Below are positions 18,960-27,086 of a stretch of 64,000 nt of DNA, in pieces. Each line of letters begins with the position of its first letter. Within the stretch, counting starts at the first letter, position 1. The DNA lies in NCBI RefSeq assembly GCF_022662375.1, contig NZ_JAKNQL010000012.1, positions 124,001 to 188,000 on the forward strand. Reading direction: 5' to 3'. The position numbers were made by a program, and so were the translations under genes. Origin of the DNA: Pseudomonas sp. CROZ-RG-20F-R04-15. Lineage in GTDB: Bacteria; Pseudomonadota; Gammaproteobacteria; Pseudomonadales; Pseudomonadaceae. Under the pieces are notes generated by a model that was given only the letters and a program-made list of their open reading frames with translations, had not been told where the DNA came from and searched no databases.

Positions 18960-20084
18960 ATGTCCACCGAACAACTGTCGAAAACCCCGCTGCACGCTCT
19001 GCACCTCGAACTCGGCGCCCGCATGGTGCCGTTCGCCGGCTACGACATGCCGGTGCAATACCCGCTCGGCGTGATGAAAGAACACCAGCACACCCGTGAG
19101 CAGGCCGGGCTATTCGATGTCTCGCACATGGGCCAGATCCGCCTGACCGGCGCCAACGCCGCCAAAGCGCTGGAAACCCTCGTGCCGGTGGACATCATTG
19201 ACCTGCCAGTGGGCATGCAGCGCTACGCGATGTTCACCAACGAGACCGGTGGCATTCTCGACGACCTGATGGTCGCCAATCTCGGCAACGACGAACTGTT
19301 CCTGGTGGTCAACGCCGCGTGCAAGGATCAGGATCTGGCTCACTTGCAAAAACACATCGGCGATCAGTGCACCATTACGGCGCTGTTCGAAGAGCGTGCG
19401 CTGTTGGCATTGCAAGGTCCGGCGGCGGTCACCGTGCTGGCGCGACTGGCACCTTCCGTTGAAAAAATGACTTTTATGCAGTTCGCCCGTGTGGGTCTGC
19501 TGGGTGTCGACTGCTTCGTCAGCCGCTCGGGCTACACCGGTGAAGACGGTTTCGAAATCTCGGTACCTGCCGCCGACGCGGAAAAACTCGCCCGCGCCCT
19601 GCTCGCTGAACCGGAAGTCCAGGCCATCGGCCTCGGTGCCCGCGATTCGCTGCGCCTGGAAGCCGGCCTGTGCCTGTATGGCCACGACATGAACACCGAG
19701 ACCACGCCGATCGAAGCCAGCCTGTTGTGGGCGATTTCCAAGCCACGTCGCGCGGATGGCGCGCGGGCTGGCGGTTTCCCGGGCGCGGAGAATATTTTCG
19801 CCCAGCAACAGAATGGCGTCGCACGCAAACGTGTCGGCCTGCTGCCACAAGAACGTACGCCGGTGCGTGAAGGCGCAGAAATCGTCAACGAAGCTGGCGA
19901 AATCATCGGCAGCGTGTGCAGCGGTGGCTTCGGCCCAACCTTGGGTGGACCGTTGGCAATGGGTTACCTCGACAGTGCTTATGTCACGCTCGATACAGCG
20001 GTCTGGGCAATCGTACGTGGGAAAAAGGTGCAAATGCTTGTAAGCAAAATGCCATTTGTTCCACAACGCTACTATCGTGGTTGA
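18960..20084 (+). CDS. gcvT: Glycine cleavage system T protein (aminomethyltransferase)
   Basis: Transfers the methylene group from GcvH-bound intermediate to tetrahydrofolate, releasing ammonia. 374 residues. Conserved start LSKTPLHALHLELGARMVPFAGYDMPVQY with the folate-binding FAGY, and QGPAA and LEAGLCLYGHDM segments later. AAGGAG precedes the ATG. Last gene of the GcsR-controlled operon. The GcvL lipoamide dehydrogenase is not encoded here, as is usual. Confidence 0.96.
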   Translation: MSTEQLSKTPLHALHLELGARMVPFAGYDMPVQYPLGVMKEHQHTREQAGLFDVSHMGQIRLTGANAAKALETLVPVDIIDLPVGMQRYAMFTNETGGILDDLMVANLGNDELFLVVNAACKDQDLAHLQKHIGDQCTITALFEERALLALQGPAAVTVLARLAPSVEKMTFMQFARVGLLGVDCFVSRSGYTGEDGFEISVPAADAEKLARALLAEPEVQAIGLGARDSLRLEAGLCLYGHDMNTETTPIEASLLWAISKPRRADGARAGGFPGAENIFAQQQNGVARKRVGLLPQERTPVREGAEIVNEAGEIIGSVCSGGFGPTLGGPLAMGYLDSAYVTLDTAVWAIVRGKKVQMLVSKMPFVPQRYYRG

Positions 20085-20487
20085 TTGACTGTTTCTATAA
20101 GTAACGCGATTGCGTAATACGTGCACTAATGTGTCACGCAATCGCCACAAAAAAGTGCATTTTCTAACAATCGATTCGAATATGAACTTTGCTTATAACG
20201 TTCGAAAACAATTGAACAAGCGAATCGTCTAAGCCGCACTAGTGGAATGACTAACTGCCAGCAAGCGCAGCAAATCCGGGGCCTTCACGGGGCTTGTTTT
20301 TTCTCCCGTAGTTGGCGTAGAGTTTGTCCACTGTGTTTGCATGGGTCAGCTTGGAATCGTGACCTGGGCAGTAGCCTACAAGTTAGCTACATCCCGTTCG
20401 ACGTCTTCTTACTCTCCTGCAACCAGCCCCAGTACTCTTTCATGAGAAAGAGACTGTCATCAATTTTTGCGTCAAAGGAAATAAGAA
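20085..20487. other. Gap and probable long leader of the cold-shock gene
   Basis: 403 bases without a credible gene. A hairpin with 10-base perfect arms (20106-20115 and 20136-20145) follows gcvT and may end its transcript, though no clear T-run follows. AT-rich sequence near 20160-20210 could hold the cold-shock promoter (TATAAC near 20194), giving a 5' leader of more than 250 bases, as is common for cspA-family mRNAs that are controlled by RNA folding. Confidence 0.5.
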
Positions 20488-20700
20488 ATGTCCACACGTC
20501 AGAGCGGTACCGTCAAGTGGTTTAACGACGAGAAAGGTTTTGGTTTTATCACTCCAGAAAGCGGTCCGGATCTGTTCGTGCATTTCCGCGCCATTCAGGG
20601 CAACGGCTTCAAAAGCCTGAAAGAAGGCCAGAAAGTGACTTTCGTTGCTGTGCAAGGCCAGAAAGGCATGCAGGCTGACGAAGTACAAGCAGAAGCCTGA
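20488..20700 (+). CDS. CspA-family cold-shock protein
   Basis: 70-residue single-stranded nucleic-acid-binding protein acting as RNA chaperone. RNP1 is KGFGFITP and RNP2 is LFVHFRAI; opening TVKWFNDEKGF is standard. AAAGGAAAT lies upstream of the ATG. It has a long leader and its own terminator just downstream. It resembles CapA/CapB of pseudomonads; which paralogue it is cannot be told from this window. Confidence 0.95.
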   Translation: MSTRQSGTVKWFNDEKGFGFITPESGPDLFVHFRAIQGNGFKSLKEGQKVTFVAVQGQKGMQADEVQAEA

Positions 20701-20711
20701 TTTCTGTTACT

Positions 20712-20746
20712 AAAAAGCCCCTGATATTGATATCAGGGGCTTTTTT
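20712..20746 (+). terminator. Intrinsic terminator after the cold-shock gene
   Basis: Fifteen-base arms (AAAAAGCCCCTGATA and its inverse) around a TTGA loop, followed by a T-run. The A-rich left side could also end transcription on the minus strand. Confidence 0.95.
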
Positions 20747-20796
20747 GTGCGCGCGAATCCGTAAAATGGCGCTTCACTTTGCGTCCAGAGGCTGCC

Positions 20797-21285
20797 ATGT
20801 CGAAAAACCTGCTCACCCCACAGGGCGATTTTCCTGCCGTTGGCCTGGGCCGTCGTCTGGCCGCGATGTTCTATGACTTTCTGTTGTGCACAGCGCTGCT
20901 GATCGTCACCGGTTTCGTTTACAAACTGATCCAGGCCGCGATCATTGGCGAAGAACGCCTGCGTGTGCTGACTGATGCCGGAAAAATGGACGGCGACCCG
21001 CTCTACTCCACCATGCTGCTGCTGGTGTTGTTCGCATTCTTCGCCAAGTTCTGGACCCACGGCGGGCAGACGCTGGGCATGCAGGTGTGGGGCATTCGCG
21101 TGCAGAACAAGGACGGCACAGCGATCAGCCTGTGGCAGGCGCTGTTGCGCTTCATGGTGTCGATTGCGTCGTGGTTGTGCGTCGGTCTGGGATTCTTCTG
21201 GTCGCTGTACGACAAGCAGAAGCGCACGTGGCATGACATCTATTCCGATACTCGCGTCGTGCGGATCCCGAAAAAGACCCAATAA
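20797..21285 (+). CDS. RDD-family membrane protein
   Basis: 162-residue inner-membrane protein with three or four hydrophobic segments. The RDD family name comes from the first-helix pattern: here GRRLAAMFYDFLLCTALL, and GQTLGMQVWGIRVQ later. Function is not established; some family members affect ion exchange. The ATG at 20797 is preferred over an upstream TTG at 20779. It follows a terminator and precedes a REPIN, so it is probably transcribed alone. Confidence 0.85.
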   Translation: MSKNLLTPQGDFPAVGLGRRLAAMFYDFLLCTALLIVTGFVYKLIQAAIIGEERLRVLTDAGKMDGDPLYSTMLLLVLFAFFAKFWTHGGQTLGMQVWGIRVQNKDGTAISLWQALLRFMVSIASWLCVGLGFFWSLYDKQKRTWHDIYSDTRVVRIPKKTQ

Positions 21286-21307
21286 TTTCCAGACTCTGAA
21301 AACCACT

Positions 21308-21395
21308 GTGGGAGCGAGCCTGCTCGCGAAGGCGGCGTATCAGTCGATTTCAATGGTGACTGATACACCGCTTTCGCGAGCAGGCTCGCTCCCAC
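21308..21395. repeat. REPIN between convergent RDD gene and nadA
   Basis: Inverted REP pair, 88 bases. An inner inverted repeat GTATCAGTC/GACTGATAC extends the hairpin. It lies between two convergent genes. Confidence 0.93.
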
Positions 21396-21419
21396 AGGTT
21401 TTGTGGCGCTTTTCAGAGT

Positions 21420-22478
21420 TTAGGCGTTACCGGCCAGCTTCATCCGTGCTGCCTGGGTGAAGTCGAGCATGCGCTTCAGCGGCCGGATCGCCTGCGGGAT
21501 CAACGCCGGATCAACAAAGATCTCGTTCGTGCCTTCCTTCAAGCTCTTGAGCGTGCGCTCAAGGGTGTTCATGGCCATCCACGGGCAATGCGCGCAACTG
21601 CGGCAGGCTGCGCCGTTACCGGCAGTTGGCGCCTCGATAAAGACCTTGTCCGGGCACAACTGCTGCATCTTGTAGAAGATGCCGCGGTCGGTCGCGACGA
21701 TCAGCGTCTTGTTCGGCAACGACTGTGCAGCGGCAATCAGCTGACTGGTCGAGCCAACGGCATCTGCCAGTTCGATCACCGACGTCGGCGACTCCGGGTG
21801 CACCAGAATCGCGGCGTCCGGATACAGCGCTTTCATGTCTTCGAGCTGCTTGGACTTGAACTCTTCGTGAACGATGCAGGCACCGTCCCAGAGCAGCATG
21901 TCGGCGCCGGTCTTGCGCTGAATGTAGGTGCCCAGGTGCTTGTCAGGGCCCCAAATGATCGTCTCGCCGTTGTCCATCAGGCTTTCGACGATCTCCAACG
22001 CGCAACTCGATGTCACCACCCAGTCGGCCCGTGCTTTCACAGCAGCGGAAGTGTTGGCATACACCACCACTGTGCGTTCCGGGTGCTGATCACAGAACGC
22101 CGAAAACTCATCGACCGGGCAACCCAGGTCCAGCGAGCAGGTCGCCTCCAGGGTTGGCATCAGTACGCGTTTTTCCGGGTTGAGAATCTTCGCGGTCTCG
22201 CCCATGAACTTCACGCCGGCCACCACGACGGTCTTCGCCGGGTGAGCGTTGCCGAAGCGGGCCATTTCCAGGGAATCGGAGACACAGCCACCGGTTTCTT
22301 CGGCCAGGGCCTGAATCACCGGATCGCAATAAAAGTGGGCCACCAGCACCGCGTCCTGAGCCTTGAGCTCGGCGGCGATGGCGGAACGGTAATAAGCCTC
22401 TTCCTCGACCGTCAGCGGTTTGGGCTGTTTGGCATCGAGGTGGGCTTGAACCAGAAGGCGTTCGGAAATCTGCGTCAT
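21420..22478 (-). CDS. nadA: Quinolinate synthase A
   Basis: Condenses iminoaspartate with dihydroxyacetone phosphate to quinolinate in de novo NAD synthesis, using a 4Fe-4S cluster. The ATG at 22478 (MTQISERLLVQAHLDAK) gives 352 residues, the known Pseudomonas length; the frame continues upstream to 22586 but without need. Conserved segments: VLVAHFYCDPVIQALAEETGG, and CRSCAHCPWMAMN near the C-terminus with a cluster cysteine. A TATACT -10-like box lies about 40 bases upstream (plus 22516-22521). Monocistronic. Confidence 0.96.
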   Translation of the reverse strand: MTQISERLLVQAHLDAKQPKPLTVEEEAYYRSAIAAELKAQDAVLVAHFYCDPVIQALAEETGGCVSDSLEMARFGNAHPAKTVVVAGVKFMGETAKILNPEKRVLMPTLEATCSLDLGCPVDEFSAFCDQHPERTVVVYANTSAAVKARADWVVTSSCALEIVESLMDNGETIIWGPDKHLGTYIQRKTGADMLLWDGACIVHEEFKSKQLEDMKALYPDAAILVHPESPTSVIELADAVGSTSQLIAAAQSLPNKTLIVATDRGIFYKMQQLCPDKVFIEAPTAGNGAACRSCAHCPWMAMNTLERTLKSLKEGTNEIFVDPALIPQAIRPLKRMLDFTQAARMKLAGNA

Positions 22479-22688
22479 GTTCGCAAGACCTGCAGGCGCG
22501 TTCGCGCGAAAGTCGAGTATACACCCGGCTCCGGACCGCTTGAGGGTACCGCCGGGAGAGTGAGTATTATCAGGCACGGACAGCATTGAAGCTGCGCAAG
22601 GCTACAGAATATCCCGTTGATACAAAAGATGATTCTGACCTGCGTCAGCACTGCCGGTATTGAAAAAACGCATAGCGAAATTGCAGGC

Positions 22689-22731
22689 AAAAAAAAACCC
22701 GGAAATCCTCACTTTCGTGGGCCTTCCGGAT
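22689..22731 (-). terminator. Intrinsic terminator after tRNA-Lys
   Basis: On the minus strand a hairpin with CCGGAA and TTTCCGG arms is followed by nine T residues. It ends the tRNA transcript. Confidence 0.85.
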
Positions 22732-22749
22732 TTTCTAAACCGCCAAATA

Positions 22750-22825
22750 TGGTGGGTCGTGTGGGATTCGAACCTACGACCAATTGGTTAAAAGCCAACT
22801 GCTCTACCAACTGAGCTAACGACCC
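22750..22825 (-). tRNA. tRNA-Lys (anticodon TTT)
   Basis: 76 bases including the encoded CCA end. The minus strand starts GGGTCGTTAGCTCAGTTGG, shows the anticodon loop CTTTTAA and the T-loop GGTTCGAATCC, and pairs 5' GGGTCGT with 3' ACGACCC. It lies between queC and nadA. In P. aeruginosa the equivalent tRNA-Lys is an integration site for pKLC102/PAPI-type islands; none is present here. Confidence 0.97.
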
Positions 22826-22887
22826 GCTGTGTGGTGGCGCGTATAATACTGATTTTTAAGGACTATTCAACACCTTTTTGAAAATAA

Positions 22888-23580
22888 TCAAAAATAAGGT
22901 GTTGGATCGTCCACACCAGCGGCCGCAAAGCCCTCTGCGCGCAGGCGGCAGCTGTCGCATTTGCCGCACGCGCGGCCTTCATCGTCGGCCTGATAGCAGG
23001 AAACGGTGAGGCCATAATCAACGCCAAGCTTCACGCCGGCCTGGACGATCTGCGCCTTGCTCAGGTTCTGCAACGGCGCCTGGATGCGGAAGCCATTGCC
23101 TTCCACGCCAGCCTTGGTCGCCAGATTGGCCATGCGCTCGAACGACTCGATGAACTCGGGACGGCAATCCGGGTAACCGGAATAGTCCACTGCGTTGACA
23201 CCAATGAAGATGTCGCGCGCGCCGAGCACTTCTGCCCAGCCCAACGCCAGCGACAAGAACACCGTGTTACGCGCTGGCACGTACGTCACCGGAATGCCTT
23301 CGCCCAACTCTTCAGGGATGTCGATGCTGGTGTCGGTCAGTGCCGAGCCGCCCATACCATTCAGGTTGAGACCAATCACCTTGTGCTCGATCACACCCAG
23401 GTCGCGGGCGACGCGTGCGGCGGCGTGCAATTCGGCATGGGAACGCTGGCCGTAATCGAAGCTCATGGTGTAGCAGCTGTAGCCTTGTGCGCGAGCCATG
23501 GCTACAACGGTTGCCGAATCCAGGCCACCTGACAGCAGGATGACCGCGCGTTTTTCGAGAGTGTTCAGTTGTTCGCTCAT
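22888..23580 (-). CDS. queC: 7-cyano-7-deazaguanine synthase
   Basis: Converts 7-carboxy-7-deazaguanine to preQ0 with ATP and ammonia, in queuosine biosynthesis. 230 residues from the ATG at 23580; the longer upstream frame has no support. PP-loop SGGLDSATVVAMA near the start, and the zinc cysteines at the C-terminus in CGKCDSCRLR with another Cys before. It starts one base after the queE stop, so the two are cotranscribed and act on consecutive steps. Confidence 0.96.
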   Translation of the reverse strand: MSEQLNTLEKRAVILLSGGLDSATVVAMARAQGYSCYTMSFDYGQRSHAELHAAARVARDLGVIEHKVIGLNLNGMGGSALTDTSIDIPEELGEGIPVTYVPARNTVFLSLALGWAEVLGARDIFIGVNAVDYSGYPDCRPEFIESFERMANLATKAGVEGNGFRIQAPLQNLSKAQIVQAGVKLGVDYGLTVSCYQADDEGRACGKCDSCRLRAEGFAAAGVDDPTPYF

Positions 23581-23581
23581 A

Positions 23582-24229
23582 TCAGCGCCCCGGCTCGTCG
23601 TTCCAAAGATATTTATGCAACTGCAATTGCAACCGCACCGGCAGGTTGTCCGCCACCACCCAATCCGCCAGATCGCGGGCATTGAGGTCATGGTGACTTG
23701 GAGAAAACAGCACTTCGCCGGCACGTCGATCAAGACCGTACTGAATCAGTTTGGAGACGGCCCAGTCATAGTCGTCCCGCGAGCAGATGACAAACTTCAC
23801 CTGATCGTTGGGCGTCAGCAGTTCGATGTTCTCGTAACGGTTGCGATGGGCTTCTTTCGAATCCGGCGTCTTCAGGTCGACAACGCGACTGACGCGCGGA
23901 TCGACCGCCGAGACGTCGAGGGCGCCGCTGGTTTCCAGTGAGACCTCATAACCGGCATCACACAACTGTTTGAGCAAAGGAATGGCATTGGGCTGTGCCA
24001 GCGGTTCACCGCCGGTAACGCAGACGTAGCGCGGACGAAATCCGGCCACTTGCTCAAGGATATCGTCGAGGGTGCGCACAGTGCCGCCACTGAATGCATA
24101 GGCGCTGTCGCAGTATTGGCAACGCAATGGGCAACCGGTCAGGCGCACAAAAACCGTGGGCAGCCCGGCAGTCCGCGTTTCCCCCTGCAACGAGTAGAAA
24201 ACTTCGGTGATTCTCAATGTGTCTTGCAT
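23582..24229 (-). CDS. queE: 7-carboxy-7-deazaguanine synthase
   Basis: Radical SAM enzyme that makes 7-carboxy-7-deazaguanine, the precursor used by QueC. 215 residues from the ATG at 24229 (MQDTLRITEVFYSLQGE). The cluster motif is CPLRCQYCD, in which the three cysteines are visible with short QueE-type spacing, and GGEPL follows. An in-frame GTG at 24238 is a weaker start. Follows a terminator behind cpoB, so the que pair likely has its own promoter. Confidence 0.95.
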   Translation of the reverse strand: MQDTLRITEVFYSLQGETRTAGLPTVFVRLTGCPLRCQYCDSAYAFSGGTVRTLDDILEQVAGFRPRYVCVTGGEPLAQPNAIPLLKQLCDAGYEVSLETSGALDVSAVDPRVSRVVDLKTPDSKEAHRNRYENIELLTPNDQVKFVICSRDDYDWAVSKLIQYGLDRRAGEVLFSPSHHDLNARDLADWVVADNLPVRLQLQLHKYLWNDEPGR

Positions 24230-24346
24230 AGTCGCCACGGGCGTAACAGCTAAACAGGCTGTCCGCCTCCGTCAGGCACTTCAGGTAATCCCGCCAACGC
24301 GTAGACCACAAGAAGCGTGTTCAGAAAAAGGGCGTGAATTCTAACG

Positions 24347-24373
24347 AAAAAACCCGCGACAAGCGCGGGTTTC
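24347..24373 (-). terminator. Intrinsic terminator after cpoB
   Basis: On the minus strand ACCCGCG pairs with CGCGGGT across a short loop, followed by a T-run. It closes the tol-pal operon. Confidence 0.9.
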
Positions 24374-24394
24374 TTCCAAACGGGTCAAGCGTGC

Positions 24395-25228
24395 TTACAT
24401 GCGTTGCAGATCGCGTTGAGCCAACTGAGCGGCGGACGTGCCCGGGTATTGGGCCACCACCTGCTGCAGAATGCCTTTGACCTTGTCGGTATGACCGAGG
24501 CGGCGCTCTACATCAGCCAGCTTGTACAGCGAATCCGGCACTTTGGCGTGCTTGGGATACAGCTGCGAAACCTTGGCAAAAGCCTGACCTGCACCTTGCA
24601 GATCGCCTTTGGCCAGATTCACTTCACCCAACCAGTACTGCGCGTTGCCCGCGTATTGGCTGTTCGGGTATTTGCGCAGGAAAGCGGCAAAAGCCTGACT
24701 GGCCTTGTCGAAATCCTTGGCTTTGATCAGGTCGAAAGCGGCATCGTAATACAGCTTTTCCTTGGCCGGATCACCCGGTTCGCTGCTCGCAGCAGGTGCC
24801 TGGGCAGCAGCCCCGGCGCCAGCGGCAGCACCGGCAGCAGCACTTGCATCGCCACCGGCAGAAGAATTCTCAGGAGTCGCGGCAGGTGCAGCACCGGATC
24901 CTATGCGCCGATCAAGATCCTGGTATCGCTCCAGGGATTCCTGCTTCATGCGCGCAACCTGATTCTGCAGTTCTTCAATCACACCTTGCTGGCGCGAAAT
25001 CTGATCCTGCATTTGTTGCAGTTGGTTGAACAGCATGCCTTGTGCCGAGGCAGGGGCCGAAGCCGCTCCCCCGGCATAGGCGCCGTTCGTACCGTAACCT
25101 GCAGGCGGATAACTGCTCCCGCTATTGTTATAACCGGAGTTGTCATCGACCACAGGAACCGCAGCCCACACCGCAAGCGGCGCGAGGCTGAGAGCCAGAA
25201 CAGTTACAGCACGACGGCACGTTCGCAT
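24395..25228 (-). CDS. cpoB: Cell division coordinator CpoB (YbgF)
   Basis: Periplasmic protein linking peptidoglycan synthesis with Tol-Pal-driven outer-membrane constriction. 277 residues: signal peptide (ALSLAPLAVWA-A), a coiled-coil trimerisation segment (residues about 65-110, QLQQMQDQISRQQGVIEEL), an Ala/Pro-rich linker, and C-terminal tetratricopeptide repeats starting near KLYYDAAFDLIKAKDF. Last gene of the tol-pal operon, six bases after pal, closed by a terminator. Confidence 0.94.
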   Translation of the reverse strand: MRTCRRAVTVLALSLAPLAVWAAVPVVDDNSGYNNSGSSYPPAGYGTNGAYAGGAASAPASAQGMLFNQLQQMQDQISRQQGVIEELQNQVARMKQESLERYQDLDRRIGSGAAPAATPENSSAGGDASAAAGAAAGAGAAAQAPAASSEPGDPAKEKLYYDAAFDLIKAKDFDKASQAFAAFLRKYPNSQYAGNAQYWLGEVNLAKGDLQGAGQAFAKVSQLYPKHAKVPDSLYKLADVERRLGHTDKVKGILQQVVAQYPGTSAAQLAQRDLQRM

Positions 25229-25234
25229 ATCGAA

Positions 25235-25732
25235 TTACTTACGCAGTTCGACGCGACGGTTTTGAGCCCAGGACTGCTCGTCGTTGCCGGTAGCAACTGG
25301 ACGCTCTTCGCCGTAGGAAACCAGTTCCAGCTGAGCTGGGGAAACACCTTGCAGTACCAGGTAGCGTTGAACGGCTTTCGCACGACGCTCGCCCAGTGCC
25401 ATGTTGTACTCACGAGTACCACGTTCGTCGGTGTTGCCTTCCAGAACAACGCGAGCGCCGTTTGCTTTCAGGTCTTTGGCGTGAACGTCCAGAGCGCGCA
25501 TGGCTTCTGGCTTCAGGTCCGAGCTGTCGTATTCGAAGTAGAAGGTGGTGATTGCGCGCAGAGCAGCTTCTTCGCTCAGGGAACCGTCAACGGCACCAGT
25601 GTTTGCGCCGTAACCAGCGTTTGGATCAACAGCGCCTTCACCGGCGTTGTCGCCGCCTTTGGACGAGCAACCTACAGCTACAGCCATGGCCAGAGCCAGC
25701 GCAGCAAATTTACCAAACTTCAGCATTTCCAT
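25235..25732 (-). CDS. pal: Peptidoglycan-associated lipoprotein Pal (OprL)
   Basis: Outer-membrane lipoprotein that binds peptidoglycan through an OmpA-like domain and interacts with TolB. 165 residues; lipobox AVGC after a hydrophobic signal, then a Gly/Asn linker and the OmpA domain with YFEYDSSDLKPEA and the diaminopimelate-binding ...GNTDERGTREYN. Located between tolB and cpoB as in all pseudomonads. Confidence 0.97.
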   Translation of the reverse strand: MEMLKFGKFAALALAMAVAVGCSSKGGDNAGEGAVDPNAGYGANTGAVDGSLSEEAALRAITTFYFEYDSSDLKPEAMRALDVHAKDLKANGARVVLEGNTDERGTREYNMALGERRAKAVQRYLVLQGVSPAQLELVSYGEERPVATGNDEQSWAQNRRVELRK

Positions 25733-25784
25733 CGTGAAACTCCTAATGAACCCCAGTGTGTTAAGTAAAACGTGTAGCGCCGCG

Positions 25785-27086
25785 TCAGTTCAGGTAAGGG
25801 GACCAGGACGGTTCTCTGACTTCGCCTTGAGCGGTAGGAAGCGGGAGCCTCACGCGTCCATTAATGGACACGAGCATCAAGACTCCCCGGCCCTGCTGGC
25901 GGGTGGCGTAGATTACCATGGTGCCGTTGGGCGCAACAGTAGGTGACTCGTCCAGAGTGCTATCAGTGAGGATCTTTACACTACCTCGCTGCAAATCCTG
26001 GGCCGCCACCTTGAAATTGGTGAAGCCATCCTGACGATGGATCATCACCAGAGTCTTTTCATCAGCCGACAGTTTCGGGTTGGCGTTGTAGTTGCCAATG
26101 AACGTCACACGCTCGGCACCGCCGCCACTGGCGCTGGTTTTGTAGATCTGTGGCTTGCCGCCACGGTCGGACGTGAAGTAGATGGTCGAACCATCCTTGC
26201 CCCAATACGGTTCGGTGTTGATGCCAGGACCCGCAGTTACGCGAGTGATCTGACGCGAACCGAGGTTCATCACATAGATGTCCGGGTTACCGTCTTTCGA
26301 GAGTACGAACGCCAGGCGATTGCCATCCGGCGACCAGGCTGGCGCGCCATTCAGGCCTTCGAAGTTGGTGATCTGCTCGCGGCGACCGGTGTCGATGTTC
26401 TGCATGAAGATCCGTGGACGCTTCTGCTCGAACGATACGTAGGCGATACGCTTGCCATCCGGCGCAAAACGCGGCGACAGAATTGGTTCGCGCGATTGCA
26501 GCAGAGTCACCGCGCGGGCACCGTCATAGTCCGAACGTTGCAGGGTGTAACGCGTGTTCTTCTCGGAGAAGCGCTCGGCCGTCACGTACAGCAGACGGGT
26601 CGAAAACGCACCTTTGATACCGGTGAGTTTTTCGAACGACTGGTCAGAGATGTAGTGCGCCATGTCGCGCAGTTGCTCGGTAGTACCGGAAACACTGCCG
26701 TCAGCCACTTTCTGTTCGGTGGCCACGTTGAACAATGCCCACTGCACCTGCAGACGACCGCCCGCGGGAACAATGCTGCCGACCATCATGTATTGAGCGC
26801 CCACCGCCTTCCAGTCACGGAAGATGATTTCGCTCGGCTGACTTGGCTGGCTGATCATGTTTTGCTTTGGAATCGGCGAGTAGTAGCCCGAGTTGCGCAA
26901 ATCGTTACCAATGATTTCAGCCATGTCGTCCGGCAGTACTGCACCGCCCTGGAAACCGAACGGTACAACGGCGATCGGGGTAGCCCGATCGCTGCCGCTG
27001 GTAACCAGAATGTTCTTTTCATCCGCCATCGCGATCCCTGCCATGCAGCAGATCACGACCAGCATTCCTCGAAGAAGGTTTCTCAC
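25785..27086 (-). CDS. tolB: Tol-Pal system protein TolB
   Basis: Periplasmic beta-propeller protein binding Pal and TolA. 433 residues with a signal peptide ending near GIAMA-DE, an N-terminal alpha/beta domain and WD40-like PD40 repeats (LSPRFAPDGKRIAYVSF, PAWSPDGNRLAFVLS). The GTG start overlaps the tolA stop by four bases (GTGA), so translation is coupled to tolA. Confidence 0.97.
   Translation of the reverse strand: MRNLLRGMLVVICCMAGIAMADEKNILVTSGSDRATPIAVVPFGFQGGAVLPDDMAEIIGNDLRNSGYYSPIPKQNMISQPSQPSEIIFRDWKAVGAQYMMVGSIVPAGGRLQVQWALFNVATEQKVADGSVSGTTEQLRDMAHYISDQSFEKLTGIKGAFSTRLLYVTAERFSEKNTRYTLQRSDYDGARAVTLLQSREPILSPRFAPDGKRIAYVSFEQKRPRIFMQNIDTGRREQITNFEGLNGAPAWSPDGNRLAFVLSKDGNPDIYVMNLGSRQITRVTAGPGINTEPYWGKDGSTIYFTSDRGGKPQIYKTSASGGGAERVTFIGNYNANPKLSADEKTLVMIHRQDGFTNFKVAAQDLQRGSVKILTDSTLDESPTVAPNGTMVIYATRQQGRGVLMLVSINGRVRLPLPTAQGEVREPSWSPYLN

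Noticed and set aside
20277..20312. Possible terminator GGGGCC...GGGGC followed by TTTTTT
   Set aside because: The two G-rich blocks are direct, not inverse, so no stable stem forms before the T-run.
21300..21400. Insertion-sequence ends at the REPINs
   Set aside because: Core, size and pairing are those of Pseudomonas REP elements; no transposase or target duplication is seen.
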